Position numbers and translations under genes: made by a program
Notes under the pieces: model-generated
Told to the model about the DNA's origin: nothing
Database searches by the model: none
The model's input: the letters and a program-made list of their open reading frames with translations, nothing else
Shown: positions 9,481 through 18,234 of the stretch, one piece after another
Position numbering within the stretch: the first letter of the stretch is position 1
Layout: each line of letters opens with the position of its first letter
DNA from: Pseudomonas resinovorans NBRC 106553
GTDB taxonomy: Bacteria; Pseudomonadota; Gammaproteobacteria; Pseudomonadales; Pseudomonadaceae
NCBI RefSeq assembly: GCF_000412695.1
Contig: NC_021499.1
Span: 1,426,001-1,490,000 of the forward strand
DNA: 64,000 nt
Direction: 5' to 3'

Positions 9481-9807
9481 CTACTCGTATTCCACTTTCA
9501 TGTGGTGAATGCGTGAGTGCGTACGGGTGGTGGGTTTGGCGATGGGTTCGACCTCGTTCGAGGTACCGGCTGCGGTGGGTTTCTCTTCTATCAACTGGAC
9601 GAAGCGCTCGCTGTCGTCCCGCGTGGTCTGTTGACGCTGCGCCTGCATCTCCCGGTACTGCAAGAGGCGGTCACTGCCTCCCTCGGCCAGCATCAGCGGC
9701 TGCTGGTTTTCTGCTTGAAGGGACGCGCTGCTGGCCTGCATTGACGTGAATGCAACAATCGAAAACAGCAGGCTGGACAAGGCAGTGGTGGTAATTGCGG
9801 ATTTCAT
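9481..9807 (-). CDS. small exported protein of unknown function
   Basis: A 108-residue protein with a likely Sec signal peptide (MKSAITTTALSSLLFSIVAF, cleavage probably after the Ala/Ser-rich stretch near 26-29). The mature part is hydrophilic with a Gln/Arg-rich helix (LLQYREMQAQRQQTTRDD) and a basic-histidine tail. No family was recognised. It is probably periplasmic. It is a single gene bounded by non-coding sequence, and its GC is slightly lower than that of its neighbours. Confidence 0.6.
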   Translation of the reverse strand: MKSAITTTALSSLLFSIVAFTSMQASSASLQAENQQPLMLAEGGSDRLLQYREMQAQRQQTTRDDSERFVQLIEEKPTAAGTSNEVEPIAKPTTRTHSRIHHMKVEYE

Positions 9808-10145
9808 CGTTTCTTCCTCGTGAACTCGTTAATCCCCCGGTAAACCCCCGAGAACGGATATTAAGGAAGTTGCGAAAGTCTTCCAGTGCTAACTTTTATT
9901 GACTGACAGGTGGTGAAATAAAAGATTGGCGGTAGTTTGTAATGTGCTGATTGGCATGGGTTATTCCTGCTGTTTTGCTCACTTTTAGCGCATGTAATGA
10001 AGTGTATTTTGATTTGTTAATTCATGTGGCTTGTATGTTTCTGGGAAGTTTCATTGAAACAATCCAGAAACAAATCAATTTGAATTTACATGAACTTTGG
10101 CGCGGGTTTTGTATTGAACTTGCGCGGCGGGTCAATCGCCCCGCA
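9808..10145. other. AT-rich non-coding stretch
   Basis: About 340 bases upstream of the small exported protein, clearly richer in A/T than the rest of the window, especially 9880-10110. It should hold that gene's promoter. I see no convincing coding frame, RNA gene or mobile-element end. Confidence 0.5.
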
Positions 10146-10271
10146 TGTAGGAGCGAATTCATTCGCGAAGGGCTACGAAAATCTCGCATGCAGCGACCGT
10201 AGGATGGGTTGAGCGAAGCGATACCCATGCGGTCGGTATTGATGGGTATCGCAAGCTCAACCCATCCTACG
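10146..10271. repeat. palindromic repeats of two families
   Basis: A GTAGGAGCGAATTCATTCGCG hairpin element is followed at 10199-10271 by a facing pair of the GGATGGGT-type repeat. The remainder up to the hsaC start (10272-10454) shows no gene. It contains a GAGGAGA ribosome site just before 10455 and presumably the promoter of steroid cluster 1. Confidence 0.75.
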
Positions 10272-10454
10272 AAAAGCCGACCGTGCCGCGCCGTCCCCTC
10301 GCAATGTGCCCCGCCACCGCCACAACCCCCGATTTCCGCGCCTTTCGCGCTAGTCCCATTGGACGATGCCTCCCCTCCGGCCTGCCGATTAAATCCCTCC
10401 CCATGGAGCCCCGCGTACGACCTGCGCGGGGCCGATGACAATGAGGAGAACCGC

Positions 10455-11348
10455 ATGGATATCCGTGGCCTGGGTTACGTCACCGTAGCCTCGACAGACC
10501 TGACGCGCTGGAGCGACTACGCCACCGGGGTGCTCGGCATGATGGTGGATGCCGGCGCCCATGAGCGGCTCTACCTGAAGATGGACGAGCGCCCCTATCG
10601 CATCCTGGTGGAGCGCGCCGACCGCGACGGCTATGGCGCCTGCGGCTGGGAAGTGGCGGGCAAGGCGGCCTTCGAGCAGGCCATCGCCGAACTGCAGCAG
10701 GCCGATGTCGAGGTCCGCCGTGGCAGCGCCAGCGACGCCGCCTCGCGCAAGGTGCAGGAACTGGCCCTGTTCGCCGACCCGGACGGCAACCGTCATGAGC
10801 TGTTCTGGGGCCCGCTGCAGGATTTCGCGCCATTCATTTCGCCGGCCGGCGTGTCCGGTTTCGTCACCAGCGCGCTGGGCATGGGCCATGCGGTCCTGCC
10901 GGCGCCGTCCTTCGACCGCTGCCTGGACTTCTACCAGCGGGTCATGGGCTTCGGCCTCTCCGACCTGATGAAGGTGCGCTTCACCCCCGACCCCGCCGAG
11001 CCGGAAAAACGCATCCACTTCCTCCATTGCAACAACGCCCGCCACCACTCCCTGGCGTTGTTCGAATGCCCGATCCCCTCCGGTTGCGTGCACCTGATGG
11101 TGGAAGTGCGCGAGCTGGACGACGTCGGCCGCGCCCTGGACCGCATGACGGCCCACGGCGTGAAGCTCTCCGCCACCCTCGGCCGCCACACCAACGACGA
11201 CATGACCAGCTTCTACATGCAGACCCCCGGCGGCTTCGACCTGGAGTACGGCTGCGGCGGCAAGGTCATGGACTGGGAGGTCCACACCCCCTTCGAAAGC
11301 ACGGTGGTCAGCCACTGGGGCCATGACTTCAGCGTTGGCCGCCGCTAA
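10455..11348 (+). CDS. hsaC: steroid ring-A extradiol dioxygenase (HsaC/TesB type)
   Basis: Type I extradiol (VOC) dioxygenase of 297 residues, expected to cleave the catecholic secosteroid 3,4-DHSA at the 4,5 bond. Ligands of the catalytic Fe(II) can be placed at His145 (GMGHAV), His213 (VHLMVEV) and Glu264 (FDLEYG), with the active-site His198 in RHHSLAL. The C-terminus STVVSHWGHDF matches HsaC of Mycobacterium as I recall it. The start is the ATG after GAGGAGA; the open frame further upstream is repeat DNA. It heads an operon with ipdA 11 bases downstream. A BphC-type biphenyl enzyme is less likely given the neighbours. Confidence 0.9.
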   Translation: MDIRGLGYVTVASTDLTRWSDYATGVLGMMVDAGAHERLYLKMDERPYRILVERADRDGYGACGWEVAGKAAFEQAIAELQQADVEVRRGSASDAASRKVQELALFADPDGNRHELFWGPLQDFAPFISPAGVSGFVTSALGMGHAVLPAPSFDRCLDFYQRVMGFGLSDLMKVRFTPDPAEPEKRIHFLHCNNARHHSLALFECPIPSGCVHLMVEVRELDDVGRALDRMTAHGVKLSATLGRHTNDDMTSFYMQTPGGFDLEYGCGGKVMDWEVHTPFESTVVSHWGHDFSVGRR

Positions 11349-11359
11349 GGAGCAGCACC

Positions 11360-12241
11360 ATGGATAAACGCATGACCGCCGCCGACCTGGTCGGCCAGCT
11401 GCGCGATGGCATGACCATCGGCATCGGTGGCTGGGGCCCCAGGCGCAAGCCGATGGCCCTGGTACGGGAGATACTCCGCTCCGACCTCAAGGACCTCACC
11501 GTGGTCGCCTATGGCGGTGCCGATGTCGGCATGCTCTGCGCCGCCGGCAAGGTGCGCAAGCTGGTCTACGCCTTCGTGTCGCTGGACTTCATCCCGCTCG
11601 AACCCTACTTCCGCAAGGCCCGCCAGGAGGGCGCGGTAGAGGTGATGGAAATCGACGAAGGCATGCTCCTGCTCGGCCTCAAGGCCGCCGCCATGGGCGC
11701 CCCCTTCATTCCCACCGCCGTGGGCCTGGGCACCGACGTGCTGCGCCTGAACCCGGAGCTCAAACTGGTGGCCTCGCCCTACGACGACCGCCGCGACTGG
11801 GTCGCCATGCCGGCGCTGAAGCTGGACGCGGCGCTGGTGCACGTCGACCGCGCCGATGCCCGTGGCGTCTGCCAGATCGCCGGCCCGGACCACTACATGG
11901 ACGACCTCTTCGTCCGCGCCGCGGCCAAGGCCTACGTCAGCTGCGACGAGCTGGTGGACAGCGCCTGGTTCCACGCCGACCCGGCCCGCGCCCGCCAGGT
12001 GTTCTGGGAACGCAACCGCACCAGCGGCGTGGTGCACCTGCCGGGCGGCGCCCACCCCTCGTCCTGCGCGCCGCTCTATGGCTTCGATACCGCCCACTTC
12101 AAGGCCTACAACGCCTCGGCCGCCGAGCCGGACGGCTGGCAAGCCTATGTGGAGCGTTACGTGAATTGTGGCGAGGCGGAGTACCTCGCCCGCGTCGGCG
12201 GCCTGGACGCCATCCGCGAATTGCCGCTCCCGGTTTTCTGA
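11360..12241 (+). CDS. ipdA: IpdA, alpha subunit of COCHEA-CoA hydrolase (CoA-transferase fold)
   Basis: With IpdB forms the hydrolase that opens the last steroid ring (ring C) of COCHEA-CoA during steroid catabolism. It has a class I CoA-transferase fold but acts as a hydrolase. 293 residues, close to Mycobacterium IpdA. Visible blocks are MTIGIGGWGPRRKPMALVRE, VAYGGADVGML and the acidic EVMEIDEG (about 94-101), which probably carries the essential glutamate. The gene is 11 bases after hsaC and 10 before ipdB. As I recall, Comamonas TA441 also has tesB followed by the two subunit genes (ScdL1L2). Confidence 0.9.
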   Translation: MDKRMTAADLVGQLRDGMTIGIGGWGPRRKPMALVREILRSDLKDLTVVAYGGADVGMLCAAGKVRKLVYAFVSLDFIPLEPYFRKARQEGAVEVMEIDEGMLLLGLKAAAMGAPFIPTAVGLGTDVLRLNPELKLVASPYDDRRDWVAMPALKLDAALVHVDRADARGVCQIAGPDHYMDDLFVRAAAKAYVSCDELVDSAWFHADPARARQVFWERNRTSGVVHLPGGAHPSSCAPLYGFDTAHFKAYNASAAEPDGWQAYVERYVNCGEAEYLARVGGLDAIRELPLPVF

Positions 12242-12251
12242 GGACGCTGAG

Positions 12252-13064
12252 ATGACTGCCACCAAACAACCCTACAGCCTCGCCGAGCTGATGATCTGCG
12301 CCGCCTCCGAAGCCTTCGTCGGCGACGGCGAAGTGCTCGCCACCGGCATCGGCGTGCTGCAGCGCCTGGCCGCTTCCCTGGCCATGCTCAACCACAATGC
12401 CGACCTGATGATGACCGACTCCGAAGCCTTCATGGTCGCCGAGCCGGTACCCCTCGGCCCACGCGGCGACTACCAGCCGAAGTTCGACAGCTGGATGGGC
12501 TTCTCGCGCATCTTCGACAACGTCTGGAGTGGCCGGCGCCATGCCCTGGTGGGCCCGGTGCAGATCGACCGCTTCGGCCAGGCCAACATCTCCTGCATCG
12601 GCGAACACGCCAAGCCCAGGTCGCAGATGCTCGGCGTGCGCGGCTTCCCGGGCAACTCCATCAGCCACGCCAACTCCTTCCTGGTGTCCAGCCACAACAA
12701 GCGGGTGTTCGTCGAGGGCGAGGTGGATGTGGTCGCCTCCGTCGGCTACAACCCCGAGCGCCTGGCCCGTGGCTGGTCGCTGGACGAGATCGACATCCGC
12801 CTGATCGTCACCGACCTCTGCGTGCTCGACTTCCAGGGGCCCGGGCGGCAGATGCGCGTCCGCTCCCTGCATCCCGGCGTCGCGGTCGAAGACGTCCAGG
12901 CCGCCACCGGCTTCCCCTTGCACCTTCCCGAGCGCATTCCCACCACCGCCGCACCGACCCTGGAGCAGTTGATCCTCATCCAGCAGCTGGACCCGCACAA
13001 CCTGCGCGCCAGCCAGCTCAAGGACAATCCGCCCGGCGTACGTGCCCGCGCCACCAGCCACTGA
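12252..13064 (+). CDS. ipdB: IpdB, beta subunit of COCHEA-CoA hydrolase
   Basis: Partner of IpdA in steroid C-ring hydrolysis. 270 residues with the beta-subunit CoA-transferase fold: LAELMICAASEAFVGDGE near the start, KPRSQMLGVRGFPGNSISHA in the middle and VTDLCVLDFQG toward the end. The start is ATG at 12252, ten bases after the ipdA stop; an in-frame open stretch extends further upstream but overlaps ipdA. It belongs to the same operon as hsaC and ipdC, the arrangement expected for HIP degradation. Confidence 0.9.
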   Translation: MTATKQPYSLAELMICAASEAFVGDGEVLATGIGVLQRLAASLAMLNHNADLMMTDSEAFMVAEPVPLGPRGDYQPKFDSWMGFSRIFDNVWSGRRHALVGPVQIDRFGQANISCIGEHAKPRSQMLGVRGFPGNSISHANSFLVSSHNKRVFVEGEVDVVASVGYNPERLARGWSLDEIDIRLIVTDLCVLDFQGPGRQMRVRSLHPGVAVEDVQAATGFPLHLPERIPTTAAPTLEQLILIQQLDPHNLRASQLKDNPPGVRARATSH

Positions 13065-13078
13065 AGGGAACCGTGCAG

Positions 13079-13942
13079 ATGAACCCCCAACAGCCCGACG
13101 ACGAGGTGGTGCGCTACGAGGTGCAGGGCCCGGTGGCCCTGGTCACCATGCAGCGCCCCGAGTACCACAACGCGCAGAACTCGCGCATGACCTACGCCCT
13201 GGACGCCGCCTTCCGCCGTGCCTGCGACGACGACGAGGTCAAGGTCATCGTCCTGCGCGGTGCCGGCAGGCACTTCTCCGCCGGCCATGACATCGGCACC
13301 CCGGAGCGCGACATCCACCAGAGCTTCGACCGCGCCAGCCTCTGGTACGACCACGTCAACAAGCCCGGTGGCGAATTCCTCTATGCCCGCGAGCAGGAGG
13401 TCTACCTCGGCATGTGCCGGCGCTGGCGCGACATCCCCAAGCCGACCATCGCCATGGTCCAGGGCGCCTGCATCGCGGGCGGCCTGATGCTGGCCTGGGT
13501 CTGCGACCTGATCGTCGCCTCGGACGACGCCTACTTCGCCGACCCGGTGGTGCGCATGGGCATCCCCGGCGTCGAGTACTTCGCCCATGTGCACGAGCTC
13601 AACCCGCGCATCGCCAAGGAGTTTCTCTTCCTCGGCGAGCGCATGGGCGCCGAGCGCGCCTATCAGATGGGCATGGTCAACAAGGTGGTGCCCCGCGACG
13701 TGCTGGAGGACGTGACCCTGGACATGGCCCGGCGCGTGGCGCAGATGCCGCGCCTGGGGCTGCAGCTGACCAAGCAGGCGGTGAACAACGCCGAGGACCT
13801 GATGGGCAAGCGCGCCACCATGGACATGGTGTTCGGCCTGCACCACTTCGCCCATGCCCACAACGAACTGGTCAGCGGCGACCGCCTGGGTGGCTACGAC
13901 GCCCGGGGCATGGCCGACTCCCAGCGCAGGACGGAGGCGTGA
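13079..13942 (+). CDS. crotonase-fold protein lacking both catalytic glutamates
   Basis: Enoyl-CoA hydratase/isomerase superfamily protein of 287 residues, with the oxyanion-hole segment FSAGHDIG (67-74) and GACIAGGLMLAW (129-140). Aligning the crotonase core by eye, the residues equivalent to the two catalytic glutamates of mitochondrial enoyl-CoA hydratase are Met137 and Val157, so ordinary hydration looks unlikely. The start is ATG at 13079 rather than GTG at 13073, because the GAAGGGA site is better spaced. The stop overlaps the ipdC start (ATGA). Placement implies a role in C/D-ring degradation, but the reaction is unknown; hydrolase, isomerase or decarboxylase are options. Confidence 0.75.
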   Translation: MNPQQPDDEVVRYEVQGPVALVTMQRPEYHNAQNSRMTYALDAAFRRACDDDEVKVIVLRGAGRHFSAGHDIGTPERDIHQSFDRASLWYDHVNKPGGEFLYAREQEVYLGMCRRWRDIPKPTIAMVQGACIAGGLMLAWVCDLIVASDDAYFADPVVRMGIPGVEYFAHVHELNPRIAKEFLFLGERMGAERAYQMGMVNKVVPRDVLEDVTLDMARRVAQMPRLGLQLTKQAVNNAEDLMGKRATMDMVFGLHHFAHAHNELVSGDRLGGYDARGMADSQRRTEA

Positions 13943-15015
13943 TGGCGATCTCCCTCGACACCCGCCTGACCCGCCTGCTGGGCTGCCGCTACCCGATCAT
14001 CCAGACCGCCATGGGCTGGGTCGCCGATCCCAGGCTGGTGGCGGCCACCGGCAACGCCGGCGGCTTCGGTTTTCTCGCCGGCGCCACCATCGAGCCGGCG
14101 CAGATGGAGGCCGCCATCCTCGAAACCAGGCGGCTGACCGACCAGCCCTTCGGCGTGAACTTCCACATGTACCAGGCCAATGCCGGCGAGATCGTCGAGC
14201 TGGTGCTCAAGCACAAGGTGCGCGCGGTGAGCTACAGCCGCTCGCCGGGCAAGGCCATGATCGCCAGGCTCAAGGATGCCGGCGTGATCTGCCTGCCCAC
14301 CGTGGGCGCCCTCAAGCACGCGCAGAAGGCCGTGGAAATGGGCGCGGATGCGGTGACCGTGCAAGGCGGGGAGGGCGGTGGCCATACCGGTGCGGTGCCC
14401 ACCGCGATCCTGCTCGGCCAGGTGGTGGACGCCCTCGACGTGCCGGTGGTGGCCGCCGGCGGCTTCAAGGACGGACGCGGCCTGCTCGCCGCCCTGGCCC
14501 TGGGCGCCGAGGGCATCGCCATGGGCACGCGATTCCTGATGAGCGCCGACAGCCCGGTGCCCCCGGCCACCCTGGAGCGCTACCTGAAGGTTCGCGACCC
14601 GGCGGCGATCATCATCAGCCGCGCCATCGACGGCATGCCGCAACGGATGATCCGCAACGAACTGCTCGACCGCCTGGAGCGTTCCGGCGGCCTCAAGCGC
14701 CTGCTGCTGGCCCTGCGCAGTTCCCTGGCCTACCGCCGCCACAGCGGCGCCAGCCTCACTCAACTGCTGGGCAGCGCGCTGAAGCTGCGCGGCAACGACG
14801 GCCTCTCCGCCGCCCAGACCCTCATGGCCGCCAACGCGCCCATGGTGATCCAGAAGGCCATGGTCGACGGCCTGCCCGCCGAGGGCGTGCTGCCCGCCGG
14901 CCAGGTCGCCGCCAGCATCGACAGCCTGCCGGGCTGCGCCGAACTCATCGAATCCATCGTGCAGCAGGCCGAGCAGGTGCTCGCCGCGCTGTGCCGCCGA
15001 ACGGAGCCCTCGTAG
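13942..15015 (+). CDS. ipdC: IpdC-like flavin oxidoreductase (nitronate monooxygenase fold)
   Basis: A 357-residue FMN-binding TIM-barrel protein of the NMO/2-nitropropane dioxygenase superfamily. Seen are PIIQTAMGWVADPRL at the N-terminus, the FMN loop VTVQGGEGGGHTG, and phosphate-binding VPVVAAGGFKDGRG / GAEGIAMGTRFL. In steroid catabolism IpdC works with IpdF on the hydroxylated HIP-CoA ring before EchA20 acts. The ATG overlaps the preceding stop, so translation is coupled. The position right after ipdAB supports IpdC over a true nitronate monooxygenase. Confidence 0.85.
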   Translation: MAISLDTRLTRLLGCRYPIIQTAMGWVADPRLVAATGNAGGFGFLAGATIEPAQMEAAILETRRLTDQPFGVNFHMYQANAGEIVELVLKHKVRAVSYSRSPGKAMIARLKDAGVICLPTVGALKHAQKAVEMGADAVTVQGGEGGGHTGAVPTAILLGQVVDALDVPVVAAGGFKDGRGLLAALALGAEGIAMGTRFLMSADSPVPPATLERYLKVRDPAAIIISRAIDGMPQRMIRNELLDRLERSGGLKRLLLALRSSLAYRRHSGASLTQLLGSALKLRGNDGLSAAQTLMAANAPMVIQKAMVDGLPAEGVLPAGQVAASIDSLPGCAELIESIVQQAEQVLAALCRRTEPS

Positions 15016-15082
15016 GGACCAACAGCTGGTGCGCGCGGCGCACCCCACGAGTGAAGAAACCAATAACAACAGGGGTAGGCGG

Positions 15083-15841
15083 ATGAGCAATCCATTTCAC
15101 GTGAGCATCGACAACGGCATCGCCGAGCTGGTCTTCGACCATCCGCCGGTGAACGCCTTCGACAGCAAGGGCTGGGCCGCCATCGCCGCCGAGCTCGAAC
15201 GCCTGGGCGACGCACCCGAGGTCCGGGTCATCCTCATCCGTGCCGAGGGCCGGGGCTTCTGCGCCGGCGTGGACATCAAGGAACTGGCCGCCGACGGCAA
15301 CCTGATCGTCGCCGTGAACAAGGGCAACTACGACAGTTTCAAGGCCGTGCACCGCAATCCCAAGCCCGTGATCATCGCCGTGCATGGCTTCGTCCTCGGC
15401 GGTGGCATCGGCCTCTGCGGTGCGGCGGACATCCTGGTGGCCGCCGACTGCGCGCGCTTCGGCGTACCCGAGGTGGACCGTGGCGCCATGGGCGGCGGCG
15501 CCCACCTGCAGCGCCTGTTCCCGGTGCAGAAGGTGCGCCACATGTACTTCACCGGCGACATGATCGACGCCGCCGAGGCCTATCGCCTGGGCGCCGTGGA
15601 GCGCGTGGTGCCCCGTGCCGAACTGCGCGAGGCGGCCCTGGAGATCGCCCGCAAGATCGCTGCCAAGAGCCCGGCGATGATCGCCTTGGCCAAGGAGGCG
15701 CTCACCGGCATCGAGGACGGCAACCTCGAAGACAAATACCGCTGGGAACAGGGCTTCACCCTGCAGGCCTATCGCTCGCTGGATTCCCAGGAAGCCCGCG
15801 ATGCCTTCGTCGACAAGCGCGCCGCCACCTTCAAGGGCTGA
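15083..15841 (+). CDS. echA20: EchA20-like crotonase, D-ring hydrolysis
   Basis: A 252-residue crotonase that closely resembles mycobacterial EchA20, which opens ring D of the HIP-derived CoA ester (ScdY in Comamonas). Shared blocks include VNAFDSKGWA, RAEGRGFCAGVDIKEL, GGGIGLCGAADILVAADCA and FGVPEVDRGAMGG. Glu130 occupies one crotonase catalytic position, while the other is Gly110, as expected for EchA20 rather than a hydratase. The start is ATG at 15083. A 67-base gap separates it from ipdC, and the next gene begins 5 bases on. It is the second of two dissimilar crotonases in this operon. Confidence 0.85.
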   Translation: MSNPFHVSIDNGIAELVFDHPPVNAFDSKGWAAIAAELERLGDAPEVRVILIRAEGRGFCAGVDIKELAADGNLIVAVNKGNYDSFKAVHRNPKPVIIAVHGFVLGGGIGLCGAADILVAADCARFGVPEVDRGAMGGGAHLQRLFPVQKVRHMYFTGDMIDAAEAYRLGAVERVVPRAELREAALEIARKIAAKSPAMIALAKEALTGIEDGNLEDKYRWEQGFTLQAYRSLDSQEARDAFVDKRAATFKG

Positions 15842-15846
15842 CCACC

Positions 15847-17013
15847 ATGGAACTGAACTACACCGCCGCACAACGCGCCCTGCGCGAAGAAATCCGCGCC
15901 TGGCTGGCCGCCAACCTGCCCGCCGAACCCCTGCAATCCTTCGACTGCGAGGCAGGCTTCGCCCAGCACCGCGCCTGGGAAGCCAAGCTCAACGAAGGCC
16001 GCTGGGGCATGGTCACCTGGCCGAAGGAACTGGGCGGACGCGGCTGCGACCTGATCGAATGGCTGATCTTCGAGGAGGAGTACTACCGCGCAGGCGCCCC
16101 GGCGCGGGTCAACCAGAACGGCATCTTCCTGCTCGGCCCGACCCTGATGGAATTCGGTACCGCCGCGCAGCAGGAACGCTTCCTGCCGAAGATGGCCACC
16201 GGTGAGGAAGTCTGGGCCCAGGGCTGGTCCGAACCGAATGCCGGCTCCGACATGGCCGCCATCCGCTGCCGCGCCGAGCGCCGCGGCGATGTGTACGTGC
16301 TCAATGGCCAGAAGACCTGGTCCACCCGCGCCGTCTGGGCCGACTGGCTGTTCGGCCTGTTCCGCAGCGACCCGCACTCCAGCCGCCACCACGGGCTCAC
16401 CTTCATCCTCCTGCCACTGAACAGCCCCGGCATCACCGTGCGCCCCATCGCGCAACTGAATGGCCTGCCGGGCTTCGCCGAAATCTTCTTCGACGACGTG
16501 GAAGTGCCTGTGGATAACGTGCTGGGCGGGGAGGGCATGGGCTGGCATGTGGCGATGTCCACCGCCGGCTTCGAACGCGGGCTGATGCTGCGCTCGCCGG
16601 CGCGCTTCCAGGAAACCGCCAGGCGCCTGGTGCAGCTCTACCTGGCCAACCGCGAACAGGCGGACCTGGACCCGGCCATCGGCGAGGCGGTGATGCGCGC
16701 CTGGCTCGACGCCGAGGCCTACACCCTGAACACCTACATGACCGCTTCCCGGTTGCTGAAGGGCGGCAAGATCGGCGCGGAATCCTCCACCAACAAGATC
16801 TTCTGGTCCGAGCAGGACCTGCGCATGCACGAGACCGCCCTGTCGATCCTCGGCCTGCGTGCCGAGCTGCAGCCCGAGGCGCCGGACGCGGGGGACGTGG
16901 GCCACTGGCTCGACGGCTTCCTCTTCGCCCAGGCCGGGCCGATCTACGCCGGCACCAACGAAATCCAACGCAACATCATCGCCGAGCGCCTGCTCGGCAT
17001 GCCGCGAGCCTGA
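15847..17013 (+). CDS. acyl-CoA dehydrogenase, larger partner of steroid pair 1
   Basis: A 388-residue FAD-dependent acyl-CoA dehydrogenase. Seen are the N-terminal helical domain, the FAD-contact block GWSEPNAGSDMAAI, beta-domain PGITVRPIAQLNG and C-terminal YAGTNEIQRNIIAERLLGM. In MCAD-type enzymes the catalytic Glu sits where this protein has Ala (YAGT). Steroid acyl-CoA dehydrogenases are often alpha2beta2 heterotetramers encoded by adjacent genes, and the partner starts 10 bases downstream. It probably oxidises a C/D-ring acyl-CoA; the exact FadE equivalent is not assigned. Confidence 0.85.
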   Translation: MELNYTAAQRALREEIRAWLAANLPAEPLQSFDCEAGFAQHRAWEAKLNEGRWGMVTWPKELGGRGCDLIEWLIFEEEYYRAGAPARVNQNGIFLLGPTLMEFGTAAQQERFLPKMATGEEVWAQGWSEPNAGSDMAAIRCRAERRGDVYVLNGQKTWSTRAVWADWLFGLFRSDPHSSRHHGLTFILLPLNSPGITVRPIAQLNGLPGFAEIFFDDVEVPVDNVLGGEGMGWHVAMSTAGFERGLMLRSPARFQETARRLVQLYLANREQADLDPAIGEAVMRAWLDAEAYTLNTYMTASRLLKGGKIGAESSTNKIFWSEQDLRMHETALSILGLRAELQPEAPDAGDVGHWLDGFLFAQAGPIYAGTNEIQRNIIAERLLGMPRA

Positions 17014-17023
17014 GGAGCGCGCC

Positions 17024-18076
17024 ATGGACTTTACCTTCAGCGACGACCAACTGCTGTTCCAGGACAACGTGCGCGCCTTCCTCACCAACGAAGTCACCCC
17101 GGAGCGCATCCGCGAACTCTGGCAGACCGAAAGCGGCCGCAGCGATGCCCTCTGGGCGCAGCTCACCGAGCTGGGCCTGACCGCGATCACCGTGCCGGAC
17201 GGCTTCGGCGGCCTGGACATGAACGAGCTGGACTTCATCCTCCTGGCCCAGGAATGCGGCTACGCCGGCCTGCCCGAGCCCCTGGTGGACACCATGCTGG
17301 TGGGGGTGCCGCTGCTGACGGCGCTGACCGGCCAGCTCGACCTCCAGGGCGAATGGCTGACCCGCATCGCCGAAGGCAAGGCACGCCTGGCCGTGGGCCA
17401 ACCGGGTAATCCGCTGGTGGCCGATGCCCATGTGGCCGACCTGCTGCTCTTGCCCCATGGCAACGAAGTGCATGCCCTGCGTCCCGATCAGGTACGCCTG
17501 ACACGCAACGAGTCGGTGGACCCGAGCCGGCACCTCTTCCGCGTCGACTGGACACCCAGTGCCACCACCCGTGTGGCCGATGCCGAACAGGGCGAGGCGC
17601 TGTGGCACGCGGCCATGAACCGGGGTGCCCTGGGCAGCGCCGCGCAACTGCTCGGCCTGGCCACGCGCATGGTCGACCTGGCGGTGGACTACAGCTTCGA
17701 GCGCAAGCAGTTCGGCAAGCCGGTGGGCTCCTTCCAGGCGGTGAAGCACCTGATGGCCAACGTCGCGGTGCAGATCGAATTCGCCAAGGGCCCGCTCTAC
17801 CGTGCCGCCTATGCCGTGGCCCGGGGCCTTTCCGAACAGGACGTGCAGGTCTCCCACGCCCGCCTGGCCTGCGCCGAAGCCGCGCTGCTGGCGGCCAGGA
17901 ACGCCATCCAGACCCACGGCGCCATGGGGTACACCTGGGAGGTGGACCTGCAGCTCTTCATGAAACGCGCCTGGGCCCTGGACAAGGTCTGGGGCGACCG
18001 TGGCTGGCACAAGGCGCGGGTGCGCGAGGCGCTGTTCGCCGGGCGTATCCAGCCGGGGGCGGGCAATACCTTCTGA
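17024..18076 (+). CDS. acyl-CoA dehydrogenase, smaller partner of steroid pair 1
   Basis: A 350-residue acyl-CoA dehydrogenase. The N-terminus MDFTFSDDQLLFQDNVRAF and the block SFERKQFGKPVGSFQAVKH are typical. The central beta domain is short and degenerate (about 125-185), and no YEGT-like C-terminal motif exists. That is characteristic of one subunit of heteromeric steroid dehydrogenases. ATG at 17024 follows the upstream stop by 10 bases. It ends before a BIME-like repeat, so it closes the tight part of the operon that starts at hsaC. Confidence 0.83.
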   Translation: MDFTFSDDQLLFQDNVRAFLTNEVTPERIRELWQTESGRSDALWAQLTELGLTAITVPDGFGGLDMNELDFILLAQECGYAGLPEPLVDTMLVGVPLLTALTGQLDLQGEWLTRIAEGKARLAVGQPGNPLVADAHVADLLLLPHGNEVHALRPDQVRLTRNESVDPSRHLFRVDWTPSATTRVADAEQGEALWHAAMNRGALGSAAQLLGLATRMVDLAVDYSFERKQFGKPVGSFQAVKHLMANVAVQIEFAKGPLYRAAYAVARGLSEQDVQVSHARLACAEAALLAARNAIQTHGAMGYTWEVDLQLFMKRAWALDKVWGDRGWHKARVREALFAGRIQPGAGNTF

Positions 18077-18084
18077 CCCGGCTT

Positions 18085-18195
18085 CCCTCACCCCAACCCT
18101 CTCCACGCCGGTCGCCCCTGGGGGAGAGGGGGCTGTCCGTGCAACGGGCCGCTTGTCTCCCCTCTCCCTCCGGGAGAGGGGCGGGGGGTGAGGGA
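18085..18195. repeat. inverted CCCTCACCCC...GGGTGAGGG element
   Basis: About 110 bases with facing arms CCCTCACCCCAACCCTCTCC and a GGGAGAGGGG...GTGAGGG reverse copy. It lies between two genes of the steroid cluster. A closely similar element stands at 57377-57489, and a partial one near 19482-19515. It can fold into a long hairpin. Confidence 0.75.
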
Positions 18196-18234
18196 AGTTC
18201 ATCTTCACAGCATTACTGAACATTCGAGGTTCCC

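Noticed and set aside
9951..10202. 83-codon frame with a hydrophobic start in the AT-rich gap
   Set aside because: Only a TTG start, no ribosome site, and its end reads through the palindromic repeat, so it is probably chance.
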